Positions 13,203 through 25,119 of a stretch of 64,000 bases of DNA are shown here, one piece after another. The notes under the pieces are model-generated. The model did no database searches, had not been told where the DNA came from, and saw only the letters and a list, made by a program, of their open reading frames with translations. Position 1 is the stretch's first letter. Each line of letters opens with the position of its first letter. A program made the position numbers and the translations under genes. Source of the stretch: Microbotryum silenes-acaulis (lineage: Eukaryota; Basidiomycota; Microbotryomycetes; Microbotryales; Microbotryaceae); the NCBI GenBank assembly GCA_003665825.1, contig QPFY01000004.1:124001-188000 (forward strand). Reading direction: 5' to 3'.

Positions 13203-14574
13203 GTTTGAGTAGGATTGGTCGGTTAAGGGAAATCTGCTTGCGAAAGAGGGGACGAGGTGGGTCAGCGACGTCGATCTCGTGGATGGGGGGAGGGGTTGCC
13301 ATGGGCTATTCGAACATGACGATGAAAGTGCAGTAATTGTGTCACAGCCTCAGAACTCAGTAGTAATAGACTCGCCTAATGAAATAGCTGAAACGAGATA
13401 ATCGCTTTGAGTGCGTTCGGTGGGAAGAAGAGAAGCAAGAACGAAGAGCGAAGGTTCGGAATCGAGCGCCAAGCTCCGGTCGCGGTTAACCCGGTGCCGG
13501 TGCCAGTGCCGAGCCCATGGCCAGCCTGCAGCATAAACGAGCTGAGGCGATCATGGATCTTTGGTGGCAGGCGGGACCCATTCGACAGCTGAGACAGCAT
13601 TGGGTCTACTGTTTTTGGGCAGAGTTTGACTCGGATTACCCGGCTGTAGAAGGTCACACAAGGCCGTGGTGATATTTCCTCAAGCTTGCCGGCAATTCTT
13701 GCAGTCGTGTCAAGTCTCGCTGAGGCACCAAATGGTAGTAGCGCCAAGTTCAACGTTGAATGTTGAGCATTGCATTATTGTTGCAACACACCAGACCGGT
13801 TATACGGACCAAAACACTCGGTTCGGCCTGTCGCCGGGCGTGCGCACGGTGCGAACGGGCAAGCTTAGGTTACGTAATCCGGCGATAGCCCGTGTGCCTT
13901 GGTGAACTCAGTCCAGAAGTCCGAAGATATCTCGCTCGACAATGGCCGAATTTTTGTCGATGTTTCACAGACCTCTCTGCTGAACAATGCCGATCCTTCG
14001 ACGCGATTCCTCCGGAAAATCGTAACGGACAGAGCTGGATATATGCGCTTGGGCTTGCGAGCCACCGCTGCTTTGTTGAGCGAGACGGGCGGAGAATCGC
14101 ATTAACTCCGCTCACACCGACATCAGTCCCTCGCCCATCACCCCGCCTCCGGCTCTCAGTACTTGATCGATTTGGAATGGGATGTCGACGGTGCTCTCTG
14201 GGTATGAGGCCGTCTACAAATTGCATCGATGTGCGTGGAAATTGGCCGCGGGGACGGACGTGCGCACTGATCGAAGCAACATCGACGGCTCGGGTCCGTT
14301 ACGATGGGGTGCAGCAGCCCACCTGCGATGGTTCGATGACACCTCAGCAGTCAAGAATCTATGGCGGATCGTTCGGGAGCGGTGCATTCGATCGGCGTTC
14401 AGCGTTGCGGCCGGGCGACGGCCGCTCGAGCTCGATGCTCCTGTCCGCGGCCTCGGCGTCAGAGTCGGCCGAGTTGGACTGAATGACATCGCGCCGGGCA
14501 CGATCGGTTCCTGCCTTCTGGCCTCGTCGGGCGCGCACCTCGTCACGTCGAATCGTACCACGATGCAGTCCCTG
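13203..14574. other. Divergent intergenic region between reductase copy 2 and DNA ligase
   Basis: This separates two divergently transcribed genes and probably holds both promoters. Long frames at 13892-14482 (+) and 14214-14648 (-) overlap each other, and the latter runs antisense into ligase exon 1. I see no domain in either. Confidence 0.5.
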
Positions 14575-16625
14575 ATGCCAGACTGGCACGTCGGGGAGAC
14601 GCGATACACCCAATCCAAGTCTAAAAAAAGCTCGGTGTACTCGCTCACTCAGTAGGTCGCCCTTCTTTCCTCCTTCTCATCTTGTACGACCGGCCGCCGG
14701 CACTGACGCGCTTGACGCAATTGACATTCGTTGCTTTCCACCCCATAGTCCCACCGAGAATATGTACATCTGCTCGTGCCCCGCATGGAAGTTCAGTCCC
14801 GGTCAGAGGGGGGCCAAGACGTGCAAGCATCTTCGTGAAGTGTTGGGATCAGAGTGAGTCATGCGAGGCGACCAAAAGGCACGAGCGAGACACGCGTCAT
14901 CCCACGCGATGTCAACTCAGGAGAGGGGTTGACATCTTTCTCATCTTATCGTGCATGCTGTACTCATAGTTTCGAGACACAACGCACGGGTGTAGCAGAG
15001 ACTGTGGCTCAGGCAGAGAAGCGCAAGGCCGAGGCGGTCAAATCCGCTCGACTCTACGCCGCCGTTCCCATGGCCTCGTCGTCGTCGACCCCTTCGGGCC
15101 CCGCGACCCAAGACGCAGCCTCGAGCGCATCTCAACCTGGTTCTGATCCCGATGGTGACCCCCCGAAAAAGGTGCGCAAGACCAGGGCCAAGTCGACGAC
15201 CGCTTCGAACGCCAAGGCCAAGACTACGCCGTTACCTGTCGATGTTGACAAGGCACTCGAGACCGGTCGATCCGAACCTGGTCCGAGGCCTTTGCTGTTG
15301 GCGCACAAGTTCAATGGCGAAAAGATGGATCCGACTGGTCACTGGATGTCAGAGAAACGTGAGTGTGCCTCTCGAGTGCCCCGTGACGATATCCAGGGCT
15401 GAGATCGAGCGCTTCTTCACTCGCGGCAGTTGATGGAGTTCGTGCATACTGGGACGGGCACGGCGCGATGTGGTCTCGCAATGCCAAGCAGTTCGTTGGC
15501 GTGCCCCAATCCTTCATCGAAAGTGAGTGGCTCGTCTACCATGAGATGCGGCGAAACATAATCTGACGAGGGTGTCTCACTGCCACAGAGCTTCCTCGCG
15601 GGGTCTCGCTGGACGGTGAATTCTGGCTCGGTCGTGATCGCTTCGATGAGATCTCGGGTCTTGTGCGTCGTATCGAACCAGACGAGGAGGATTGGAAACC
15701 GATCAAGTTCATGGTGGGTGGTATTCTTATCTCATTGTCAAGAGTCGAGTGCAGTGGCTGAGCCCTGCGCCGACTGAGCAGATCTTCGACATTCCCTCGC
15801 TCTCGCATCTCAAGTTCGAGGATCGACATCGCGCGCTGGCTTCCTTCGCCAGTCCAGATGGCCCGATCGCTGTCGTTGCCCATAAGGAATGCTTGTCCCT
15901 CGATCATCTCTATGAGGAGCTCGAGCGCGTTCAAGCTGGAGCTGGTGAAGGGTGCGTGATTTGCTCGTCTTCAAGTTAGTCTGGCCCCAAGCTTAGCCAA
16001 AGTTGCTCTTTTTCCTTGCAGTTTGATGCTTCGTGCACCCGGATCAAAGTACGAGGGACGTCGTCATAAGTCGCTTTTGAAGGTCAAGTCGTTCTACGAT
16101 GCCGAGGCTCGAGTCATCGGTCACGTGTTTGGCACGGTCAGTCATGCAGCTCGGTCACCTGTGAATGTCGCCTAGATGCACAGTCTGATCTCCGTTATGT
16201 TATCCGACACAGGGAAAGTACATCGGAGTGACTGGATCCTTGATCTGCGAAACGGAGTCAGGAAAACGCTTCAGCGTTGGTTCGGGTCTCTCGGACGCGC
16301 AACGCTCGGATCCACCACCCGTAGGTCACCCACCACATCTGAACCTCCTCGTACATCAAGACAACCCTACTGACACGCAAACCTTGACTCGACGACTCAG
16401 ATTGGCTCTATCATCACCTACCGATTCCAAAACCTGACAACAAGCCGCATCCCTCGTTTCCCGACCTACCAAGGTATCCGAGCCGACATGGACGAGCCCA
16501 AAGATGCGTTCGATCCCGCGATGGTAGTCCCGGAGGAACCGCAGATCGTCGTACCGAAATTTGAGGAGGGTGGAAGTGGTGGAGTTGTGCCCAGTGGAAG
16601 TGGGAAGGTTCAGAATGAAGAATGA
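14575..16625 (+). CDS. SWIM zinc finger plus ATP-dependent DNA ligase fusion
   Basis: This is an ATP-dependent DNA ligase (nucleotidyltransferase plus OB fold) preceded by a SWIM-type zinc finger. The start ATG at 14575 gives MPDWHVGETRYTQS. Nine exons (14575-14651, 14749-14853, 14970-15358, 15430-15522, 15589-15713, 15782-15951, 16022-16136, 16213-16320, 16401-16625) sum to 1407 nt, coding exactly 468 residues. Residues 34-53 form the SWIM signature CxC...CxH (YICSCPAW, KTCKHLR). A basic, Ala/Ser-rich linker follows (PPKKVRKTRAKS, likely nuclear). The adenylation motif I is EKLDGVRAYWDG with the acceptor lysine at 190, split by intron 3. Further motifs are GELWLGR-like DGEFWLGRDRF (motif III), EGLMLRAPGSKYEG (motif IV), HKSLLKVKSF (motif V), and an OB segment GKYIGVTGSLICE...YRFQNLT. 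It lacks the large N-terminal DNA-binding domain of Cdc9/Lig4, so it resembles minimal viral or bacterial-type ligases. SWIM domains bind DNA or protein. The substrate and pathway are unknown. Confidence 0.9.
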
Positions 16626-16951
16626 GTCTGCTTTTGGGCTTGAGGTTGGAGGGTTTCAACTGTTATAAGAGGTATCGACTGTGTGTCTCTGTACTCGCTT
16701 GCGCTTGTCTATCAGCATATTTAACATTTGATTACATTCATTCGTTCGTGTATTGCAATCGTACCGTACCGTGGTAGTTACAAGAGGCGTCGCCTGTCCT
16801 CTCGGGTAAATGAGTTCAAGATTGTTTAATGAACGAATCATCCGCAATCTAGCCAAGCAAATTCAGATCCGGGCCCTCCACCCCACTCAATGCACCTCTA
16901 AAGAAATTTGATGCTGATCTGTAAGCATCATTAGAGAGGAGCAAAGAACTC
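16626..16951. other. Convergent intergenic gap between ligase and Rec8 genes
   Basis: About 325 bp of shared 3' flank. No gene or repeat is seen. Confidence 0.6.
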
Positions 16952-19900
16952 TCAGCTTGTACTCTCAACTCCCAGCACGACCCCCACTCTCACCTCGGCA
17001 AATGACTCCGCCTGCACCACGTCAATCTCCTCCTTCGTCGCCAAAACCAACAAATGATAAAACCCGATCGCCGCAACACTCTTGACCGACTGGTACCTAG
17101 GAACCAAGTCCACAAAACGAAATGTTCCATCTTCCTCGGCTACAGTCGGTTGGACTCGACGCGCGTAAGCGAGGAATTTGAGCGATTCGAGTTCTTGAGG
17201 TACACCGAGGTCGGAAGTGGTCGTTTTGGATTTGGCGACTGTGGACAAGCGCAAGGGGACTCAGGTTCCTACATACTAAAGCTGAGATAGACAGCTTATA
17301 GAATCTTACCTTTTGCCACTTCGGGCTGAAGGACCGAAGGAGGGCGAGAACGACCCAAGAGGGAAGCGGTGCGCGCTCGGGCTCGCACAGGGGTCTCGAG
17401 CGACACGCGACCGAGAGCAGAGGGTGCTCTTTCTGTCCACACAGGGTGTGATGGATACGAAAGACGTCAGTTCTGAGAGCGAATTCAGCATGACAACTCA
17501 CCATAATCAGGAGCCCCAACATCACTGGTTACATCTTCAGCATGCCAAGGCACCACCGACTCGCGGTGGGAAGCCGCGCGGCCTACTTCAGGCTGTTAAA
17601 TGTCCAGCAGTGTCCCGAAATCAGATTCTGATTAGTTCTGTTACTGCTGTATGCCGTGATTTGCACTGACCTCTGGGAAATACTCTGCCGCAATGTCCAG
17701 CCCTCCCATGTCCTCAAAGTCGGGACCTGCAAGAATTGCGAGGGACTCAGCTCCTGAGAACCGAAATCGTAAGCGAGACACGTCGACTCACCCATGTATC
17801 CCTCACCGCCAAATTCTAGAGCAGGAGAGAATCCGCGTTCGAATGGACGGCCAAACTCGACGGATGAAACCCTCATCCTCGCCGCAGCTGCTCGAGCCTC
17901 TTCCACAGTCGGTGGCGTGCCGGGGACGCGAGCTTGACGGTCGACTGCCATGTAAAGTCACGAAGTCAGAGGCGTGTGATACGATCACGGAGATACAAGA
18001 AGGCTGACCAATGGATTGCCCTCCTCCCAGAGGTACGAGAGAGTCCGTGACCGTTGAGTGCCAGACTGAAAGCCGACACGAGATCAGCTATTCAATCGCG
18101 CACAGGCATGAACCATCACTCACAGTCTCCAAGAGGTCCTCCTTCGACTGCATGTTCTCTGCAAGTCAGTGGCAACATCAAAGATAAGATCAAGAACCCA
18201 CTTACATCCAGGAGGGGGTCGAAAAAGAACGTCCATCCCCGCCTTGATCGCTTCCCTCGCTCCCCTCTGCGCCGCGGCTCTGTCTCGTTCTTCCTCCATG
18301 CGGTCGGCATAAGAGGTACGCATCTCTCGAATGGTGTTGTCGTCCAACGCAGTTAGACTGTCGATCATCCCTCTCTGTTATGAGGTTAAGTGTTAGCATG
18401 TGAGCCATAGCTTCGGTCTGAAACTTGCCAACACACCTTTGGCTTCTTAGCAACTTGACGAGCGACTAGGGCAGCTCGAACAGCTTCGGGGACCACTTCT
18501 CCATCCTCCGGTTGGCGCGAAAGTTCTTCAGCACCCGGAGGCAAGGGTTCCTGTATCTAGTAGTTAGAACTCATGATCCATCATAGGTCACAGCAATAAG
18601 CTGCGAAAAGATGCCTACTCACGTTTTCAGCCCCAGGCAAGCACCGCGGAACTTCAGGCGCGCCATAGCCTTCCCCACCGAACTCCATAGCAAAGCTGTA
18701 ATATTTCGCTCGTTAGTTCGACTGCACCACGTTTGCGAAGAAGTGTGTCAAGCGTATTTCCTCACTCTTGCTCAAACCCTCCCATGTCCTCGACGTCAGG
18801 CAAGATTCCACCGACGCTGGAAGTCCAATCAGCCCCACGCAAACTCGCTGCCGCGGACTTGGATCGCAAGGACGCCGCGCGGATCTGCTCGTCGAGTTCG
18901 GGGAACTGCCCTTCCAAGAGTCCCTGTCATAATTGAATCAAGTCAAAGGGAAGTGAGTAGCTGTGGATTTCAATATATTTCAGGTGCTGAACGAGAACGT
19001 ACCAGCTCCCCTTCGCCGAATTCAAAATCAGCCCCTAAACCCTCGTCGAAGCCGTAGGCGGGCACGTCCTCCGCGCGATACTGCTCGAGATGTGGTTCGC
19101 GCAGTGTGATCCGAGAGACGTCTGGAGCTTCGTATGGGCGAAGTGTTTATAAGGAGGCTGATCAGCACCGGCCGTATCATTGGCGCCCGGGAGGTGATTC
19201 GTGCTGCTTGGAACCCGCAGACACCCGCACCTTTTTCGATCTGCAGACCACTCGACAATTCCTTAATATTCTCTCCCACTTCCATCATTGCTGCGGTCTC
19301 GGACCAATCGATCGTCTGCTCATACTCGGCGTCCCAGCCGAGCACCGCAAGAGCCGGATCCCAGCCGAGAGTAATCTGGTTGCGTGCAGTGTGGGTCGCT
19401 ACTTGAGGATTTGCGAGTTGTTGGTCGTTTGCTTCGGTATCACTGGTGAAAGGTCGGTGCAGGTGAAATACCAGGTCGCTGAGATAAGCAGATTGCGCGA
19501 CTCCGAGCGGCAGTCCCGATCGCAGACCCGGAGATGAAAAGTCTGACCGTTTAAGAGCCTCGGAGAATGCCTTTCTGAGATGTTGATGAAAGTGAATCAC
19601 TTCTCCCGAGTATATGGTCCACTGTATTAGGGCAAGGCATTGGCCCGAGTTAGTGGATGAGACAAGATAGGGGCAGCTCCGTCCCCACACGAAGAGAAGC
19701 TTGGTTGCCCCTGACCTGCTGCTGATAAACCCTAGCGATCCCACACAAGAGGTTGCTTTGCAGCCTCAGCGCAAGAGGCTCATCCGGGGTCGCCAACTTC
19801 TGGCACGCAATCACGAGGTTGCAGGACATGACCTCTTTGCGTGTTAACTTCTTGGATGCAACGCCGCCTCGTGAGCCGAGCGTCGCCGCGAGCCAGTAGA

Positions 19901-20043
19901 TGCCGAAGCCGTGTCGACGGCGGGAAAGGATGTCCTACGGAGCGGTGATGAATCGCGTCAACTTCAAGTGATCAGGACTCGGATCAGAAAACGACACTTA
20001 AATCCAGCTCAAGTTCATCAGCACACACAACGTTGTAAAACAT
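16952..20043 (-). CDS. rec8: Meiotic cohesin subunit Rec8 (kleisin)
   Basis: This is the alpha-kleisin of meiotic cohesin, bridging the Smc1/Smc3 heads and protecting sister cohesion through meiosis I. The start at 20043 is a tiny exon coding MFYN, as in fission-yeast Rec8. Exon 2 (about 19740-19935) codes DILSRRRHGFGIYWLAATLGS, KLTRKEVMSCNLVIACQKLATPDEPLALRLQSNLLCGIARVYQQQV. The xxFGIxWLAATLG plus PEPLALRLxSNL combination separates Rec8 from Scc1/Rad21. The central region (about 17600-19050) is spread over many short exons with repeated acidic, aromatic patches (EFGEGE, MEFGGEGYGAPE, GILPDVEDMGGFEQE, LEFGGEGYMGE). The last exon has the winged-helix Rad21/Rec8 C-terminus: LESLKFLAYARRV, VDLVPRYQSVKSVAAIGFYHLLVLATKEEIDVVQAE, stop at 16952. 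There are around ten introns, and exact borders in the middle are uncertain. The presence of the gene suggests a sexual or parasexual cycle. Confidence 0.85.
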
Positions 20044-20364
20044 GTTCAGGTAGCTGTTGATGATGCGAGGAGAGGGCAGGGAAACAAGCGTGGAAGCTAA
20101 AAGCTGTCCGATGTCGTCTTAGAGCCCGCCGATCCCCTCTCGCGAGGACACAGGAGGGCTTCCCTGGCGCGCTCGGACCCCTCCGTTCGTTCGGACAGCG
20201 GAGACCGCGATTAGCTGCGAAAAAGTCCATCCGCCCCGAAAATTTGGTCTATCCGCCCATAATAGGTCAATGCTTTTCGTTTGATCAACATACTCATTGC
20301 AATTTGGCAAGGAAGAATCACCATGCTTGACAAGAATGGCACCGTCCGAGTCCCTGCGATACAA
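20044..20364. other. Intergenic gap between Rec8 and MFS transporter genes
   Basis: About 320 bp upstream of rec8 and downstream of the transporter. No feature recognised. Confidence 0.5.
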
Positions 20365-23011
20365 TCATTCCTCGATCGCACTTCCTTGTAGCCCCTCAGG
20401 TCCCATATCACTGCCCAACCTCTCCATCTTGTATCTGTTTGAGAACGAAGGCCTTCCGTTCTCGTTTGGCCTGGAGTTCGACCCTCGTGAAGGGCGGCGC
20501 GTGGCTTCAGCTTGCGTCCGACGAGCGCTGTTGAGCAGGAGGGAAGGGGGCCAGTTCACGGCGGTGGGCGATTCATGGAAGGAGGTGTCGATACTACGCG
20601 ACACAAGTATACCGAGGCATGGTCAGTTTGCGAATCTTGAAGACAATACAGCACTTCCAAATGCGATTACCTCTCAAGTGATTTGCCCATCGTTTCTTGC
20701 CTGCAAGCCGATGCACCCCGTCTCAGTACTAGTCTTCTGACTCCAGGTCAACGAGTCGCACTCACATATACAAGTACGCGACAGCGGTCGCAAAAGCCGA
20801 CAAACCGCCGTAAAGGAAGTAAGGGCCTACATTGGATGCAAAGCCGATAATCAGCATCGTTATATCGAGAGTGATCGCACGAAACACTTACCATAAGGGC
20901 TCTTAGCAAGGAAAGCCGGACTGGTCAACGCGACGAGTGTGTTGACGAGCTGATTCACTCCGATACAGAAGGAAGATGCCGCTGATCTTGTGCGACTAGG
21001 TTGAATCTCGGTGCTGTAGATCCGTACAACGATCGCCCACGTGCCCGAGAACAGAATGGCGAAGAGCTCGATCAAGACGATGATCGCCCATTTGCCACCT
21101 GGTGTGTATGCAGCGCCGGAAGCATCTGGAAGTCGGTGGCGAAGGCAGAATCCGTTGGAAGTCAATATCAGTCTCAAAGGTATTGGCACTTCGTCGACTT
21201 ACATAGCGCCCCAATGAGCGTATGACAGACGGCGATGCCCACTCCTCCTCGCTGTCAACGGGAAGCTCGAGGTTCGTCAGCACCAACACAAAGAGCACTC
21301 CGTCAGGACATCGAGGCGGTCATATTTGACGCACCAGGAACAGCGTTCTCCTCCCAGCTCGGTCAACATACGTGGCCGAGATGGCGCTCATAACGAACAA
21401 GACCACACCCGTCACACCCGAAGCGACAAAGGCCGACGTCTTCGGATCGAGACCAGCTTGGGCGAAGAGCAGAGGTGCGTAGAACAGCACAAAGTCAATG
21501 CCACTAAGTTGTTGGAAGATCTGCGTGGGAAATAAACGTGGCCGCCGTCAGTAAGTCACACAACTCGGTTCGATCTATCAGGATCAAGTGCGTAACGAGA
21601 ACATACATTCAAGAATGCTCCAAGAAGGGTTCGGCCTCGAACCCCTTTCCCGAAGATATCGACCCAGCCTGCCTTGTCACCCCTCGGAGGCAGCTGCAGT
21701 AGCTCCTTACGCTCCTCCTCGTCTCCGCTTGTGATCAAGCTCAAGACCGCCTCGGCTTCTGCCTTCCTCCCTTGCGAAACGAGCCATCGAGGGGAGTAAG
21801 GGAGGATGAGCAGTGACGCAATCCCGGTGAAGAAAGCGACGCTTGCAGAAATAATGATGGGCAGTCGCCAAGCGAGGGAGCTTTGGTATCAACAAGGTCA
21901 AAATCAGAGTCAGCACTTGCGAACATCTCCGTCCGGAAAGCCGGGCTAGGACCGTAATTCTTACCTTTGGACTCGAATTGTGCCGTAGCAAACGAAGAAA
22001 CCGAGAGCCAATGCCGCTATCGAATCAATACATGACGCAGTCAGATGAGAAGGGGCACGCATTAATCCTGAAAAGGAGGATAGGTTCACCAGTAAGGAAC
22101 ATTTGGTACATGGTCATGATTCGACCCCTGTTCGGCAGAACTTGAGCATTAGCCTCCAGTCTCTTTCTTCTGCTTCTTGTCTCGCTGGAGAAGTTTGTGC
22201 TCACCGCAATGCCTTGGGGGAAATTTCGCATCTGGTTTGGAAGAGTGTCCTTCAGTCAGTCTCCACAGCTTCGTTGAAGGTACCAAAGCGTCTCACAAGT
22301 AGACTGTGCCAGCGCTCAAGAAAAGACCCTCCCCACTTCCGGCCACGCATCGACCGACGATAAAGACGATCAGATTCGGCGCCGCGACACACATCGCCAT
22401 TCCGGCAGCGAAGATCAGTGTTCCCAAAGAGACCGTTCGACGTCGACCTATTCGATCGGCGACAGATCCGGCGAACATGCCGGTGATTGCCGAGGGAATG
22501 AGGATGACGGCGACGACAAATCCTCGAAGACTGTTGGAGGGCGGACCATCAGTTCGGTGGTGCTCGGACCGAGGTGCGCTGCCTTACAACATACAACTCT
22601 GAGAGTTCACCAAAATGTTCGAGGAATTGGGGCATCGCCTGCGGGGCCGAACGTCGCGCATGTTCCGAAATGAGAAGAATCCAATGTACCCGGATGTCAG
22701 ATTCTTCTTTGTGCGATGGCCTGGGAAGGCTGTGTTAGCCATTGAACTCACAGTGATAGCACCGATCGATCCTGTATCACCTCCGAACAAGCTTGACGAA
22801 AGTGACACAATTGCCGAAAAGGCCCCTATCGATCACGATATCACCCAGGCCAGGAGTCATGATCAGCACGCCGGTAGTCGCCGAAGTCCAGAGCAGTGCC
22901 GCAGCCGCTCAGTTCCAGCGGGCCAGTAGTCGCCCAGACGGAGGGACGGAGTTCAGCAGCGCGAGCGGCCAACTTACACACGCGTGTCTTGGGGCTGATG
23001 TTGGCGAACAT
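20365..23011 (-). CDS. MFS sugar (hexose/quinate-type) transporter
   Basis: This is a 12-TM proton-coupled sugar porter of the plasma membrane. The first exon gives MFANISPKTRV (ATG 23011). Later exons give LSSSLFGGDTGSIGAITVMPQFLEHFGELS (TM1 with the sugar-porter GxDTG-like motif), then AITGMFAGSVADRIGRRRTVSLGTLIFAAGMAMCVAAPNL (the D-R-x-G-R-R loop 2-3 signature). These are followed by VGRCVAGSGEGLFLSAGTVYL, AIRGRIMTMYQMFLTG, and LPYSPRWLVSQGRKAEAEAVL (PxSPRWL loop 6-7). The C-terminal half has LSGIDFVLFYAPLLFAQAGLD, ATYVDRAGRRTLFL, GTWAIVVRIYSTEIQPSRTRSAASSFCIGVNQLVNTLVALTSPAFL, and PYFLYGGLSAFATAVAYLYM. The tail starts SRSIDTSFHESPTAVNWPPSLL and stops at 20365. About ten introns interrupt it, several drawn from motif continuity only. 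The tail is basic and Ser/Arg-rich and could instead belong to an alternative exon. Substrate not deducible. Confidence 0.82.
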
Positions 23012-23829
23012 TACCGTGGGCTCGACTTGTAGGTAGTGATGTCAAGGAAGGAGTCGAAGCGGAGGGAGGGGTGAGTGGCCCGGAGTCAGTGTCTTGCCGG
23101 ATTTGGTCGCGGTCGTATCGGTTCGCAGCTTGGGAGTGGCTTCAGGAGATGGTCGAGCAACGGCGCCTGGACTGAGACAAAGGACGGGGGTGACGTATCG
23201 CAGCTCCCAAATGGAGGCCAGGGCCGTGCGTTCCCGTCGGGCGTGCTGGGTTCCCTGCTGAGTATGTGGACAACGTAGACAGAGGCTTTGGCTGCACGGC
23301 GACAAGATCGACGTCCACTCGAGGGCTCGGAGGCGCGGGACAGTGAGTTTAGCCGAGTGCTTCGGCAGATCTTGGCCGAGTGCTCAGTTGCCAGCAGCTC
23401 ACCTGGCAAGCGCTGCAGTGCAGGCCCGCCGGCAGATTTCGACTTGAGGTGACTTTGACTTAGCACTTCAAGGAGGTGACGGGCTTGCTTGAAGTGCTAC
23501 CTTGGCCTCCACTTGCGCGTAATTGTCTCATGTCACACGATGGGCGTTGCTTGCACTTATCCGCTGGATCCACTGGTGTTGGCTTGCCTTCGGCTGAACG
23601 CAGATATCAGTCGAGAGCTGTGTCGCCAAGGGCCCCGACTGTCGAGTCAAGCGATGACGACAACTGCCACATACGATTGAATTCAAAATCTTAAATTACA
23701 TATTTTACTAGGGCCAACACCATTATTCCAACTTACCCACTAGGAAATGCCAACATCGTGGGTAAAGTGGACTTCGGCCTTCACTACCGAACAATTCAGC
23801 GGCGCCGAGAATTCATCGTTTCAAGGCCA
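23012..23829. other. Intergenic region containing a 12-bp-arm hairpin
   Basis: No gene is supported. It holds the inverted repeat at 23461-23499 and an AT-rich stretch near 23680-23730. Confidence 0.5.
23461..23499. repeat. Perfect 12-bp inverted repeat with 15-nt loop
   Basis: TAGCACTTCAAG at 23461-23472 is the exact reverse complement of CTTGAAGTGCTA at 23488-23499. It could form a hairpin or be a dyad binding site in the region upstream of the transporter gene. No function is assigned. Confidence 0.75.
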
Positions 23830-25119
23830 CTAATTCTGCGTTTGCTCTGAAGGGGGGTCCAGTTTTTTCAGGATACGAGCAGGCGTCCCCCCGATGACGC
23901 AGTTATCCGGAAAAGTCCCTCGGACCTGGAAAGACGCGAAAATAAGTCAGCGCGACAGACTCACTCACCCCGAGCCGTTTTTTCAGGGGTCACACTCACC
24001 ACCGCGCCCGCTGCGACCGTGCACCCATTGCCAATGTGGCAAGGCCCAATGAGAACGGCGCTCCCACCGATCCAGCAGTCGTCTCCGACGGTCACGGGGT
24101 AAGCTCGCTCGAGTCCCGCTTGCCGCTCGGCAACGTCAACCGAATGGGTCGCGGCATAAACCTGCACATTCGGAGCGACGAGCACTCGGTCGCCGAACGT
24201 GACCTCGGCGCAGTCGAGGACGGTAAGGCCAAAGTTGGAGTAGAACTGACAAATTTGATCCGAAAAATATTAAGCGATACTCTTCGATGCTGTGTAGTGT
24301 TTTGTCGCCGATGAGCTCAAGTGAGGAAATACCACTGACTTCTCCCTTGAACTTGATATTGCACCCATAGTCGCAGTAGAAAGGGGGCTCAATGGCGATC
24401 TTCTTCATCTTCTCAAGCGGAATCTAATTATAAGATGCTAGCGAAGTCAGCAACGTCGTGGGCACGCGGAAAAAAGCGCGTATCCCACAGAAGCGGTATT
24501 ACGGACCTGGAAAAGCTCCGCCAAGATGGACCAGCGCGAGTCGGGGCCTGTCGGGAGGTGACACGGGCGACGTCAAAAACGACACGGCGGTTAGGCATCA
24601 CCCAGAAGTGCGACACGTACCAAAGTAGTCCATTCCTCCCATCCCTTTCACATAAGCCGCCGGAGGGTGGTGGTTGTAAGCCTTACCATCGTTTCGCGCA
24701 AGGAGTGGGGAGCGGAGTCCGTTCACCGGTTGTGCAAAGGGTGATCAGCTAACCATGCCATTTAGGCGAGCAGGCTTTGAAAGATACCCACATGTAGCAA
24801 ATGACGAGCTCTGAGCCGACCTTCGAGTAATCCCTGGTCCTGCATCGCATCGTAACTGCGACCAAGGACACAATGTGGGGGTTGAGTCTGATGACGGCCC
24901 ACACAGCCGCACCGACAAGCTCAAGCGGCGACGCAGTCTTGAAGGCAACACTCGTAGGAGGAAGAACGGCATACGTCGGACTCACGCTTCTCCCGCCAAC
25001 ATCTTTCTTCGTTCAATCAGAGCTCGCTCCGCGGCAGCGGCATCCTCATCGTCGGTCTGCGCGTGTGGGGCCGCTGTGGCCGGCATTTGCGACTGGGGCT
25101 GGAGTGTTTGAGGCAGCAT
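23830..25119 (-). CDS. Maltose/galactoside O-acetyltransferase-like (LbH hexapeptide) enzyme
   Basis: This is an acetyl-CoA-dependent sugar O-acetyltransferase of the Maa/LacA/NodL family (Mac domain plus left-handed beta-helix), presumably cytosolic. The ATG at 25119 gives MLPQTLQPQSQ. The Mac domain reads ALIERRKMLAGEAYDAMQDQGLLEGRLRARHLLH across the first intron, continuing with SRWSILAELFQ. The next exon gives LEKMKKIAIEPPFYCDYGCNIKFKGE. The hexapeptide helix follows: YSNFGLTVLDCAEVTFGDRVLVAPNVQVYAATHSVDVAERQAGLERAYPVTVGDDCWIGGSAVLIGPCHIGNGCTVAAGAVV. It contains the catalytic histidine of the ATHxxD motif and the WIGG coenzyme-A turn. The last exon gives VRGTFPDNCVIGGTPARILKKL and the stop at 23830. 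Length and motif order are normal for the family. Borders of one small exon around 24640-24760 are uncertain. Confidence 0.87.
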
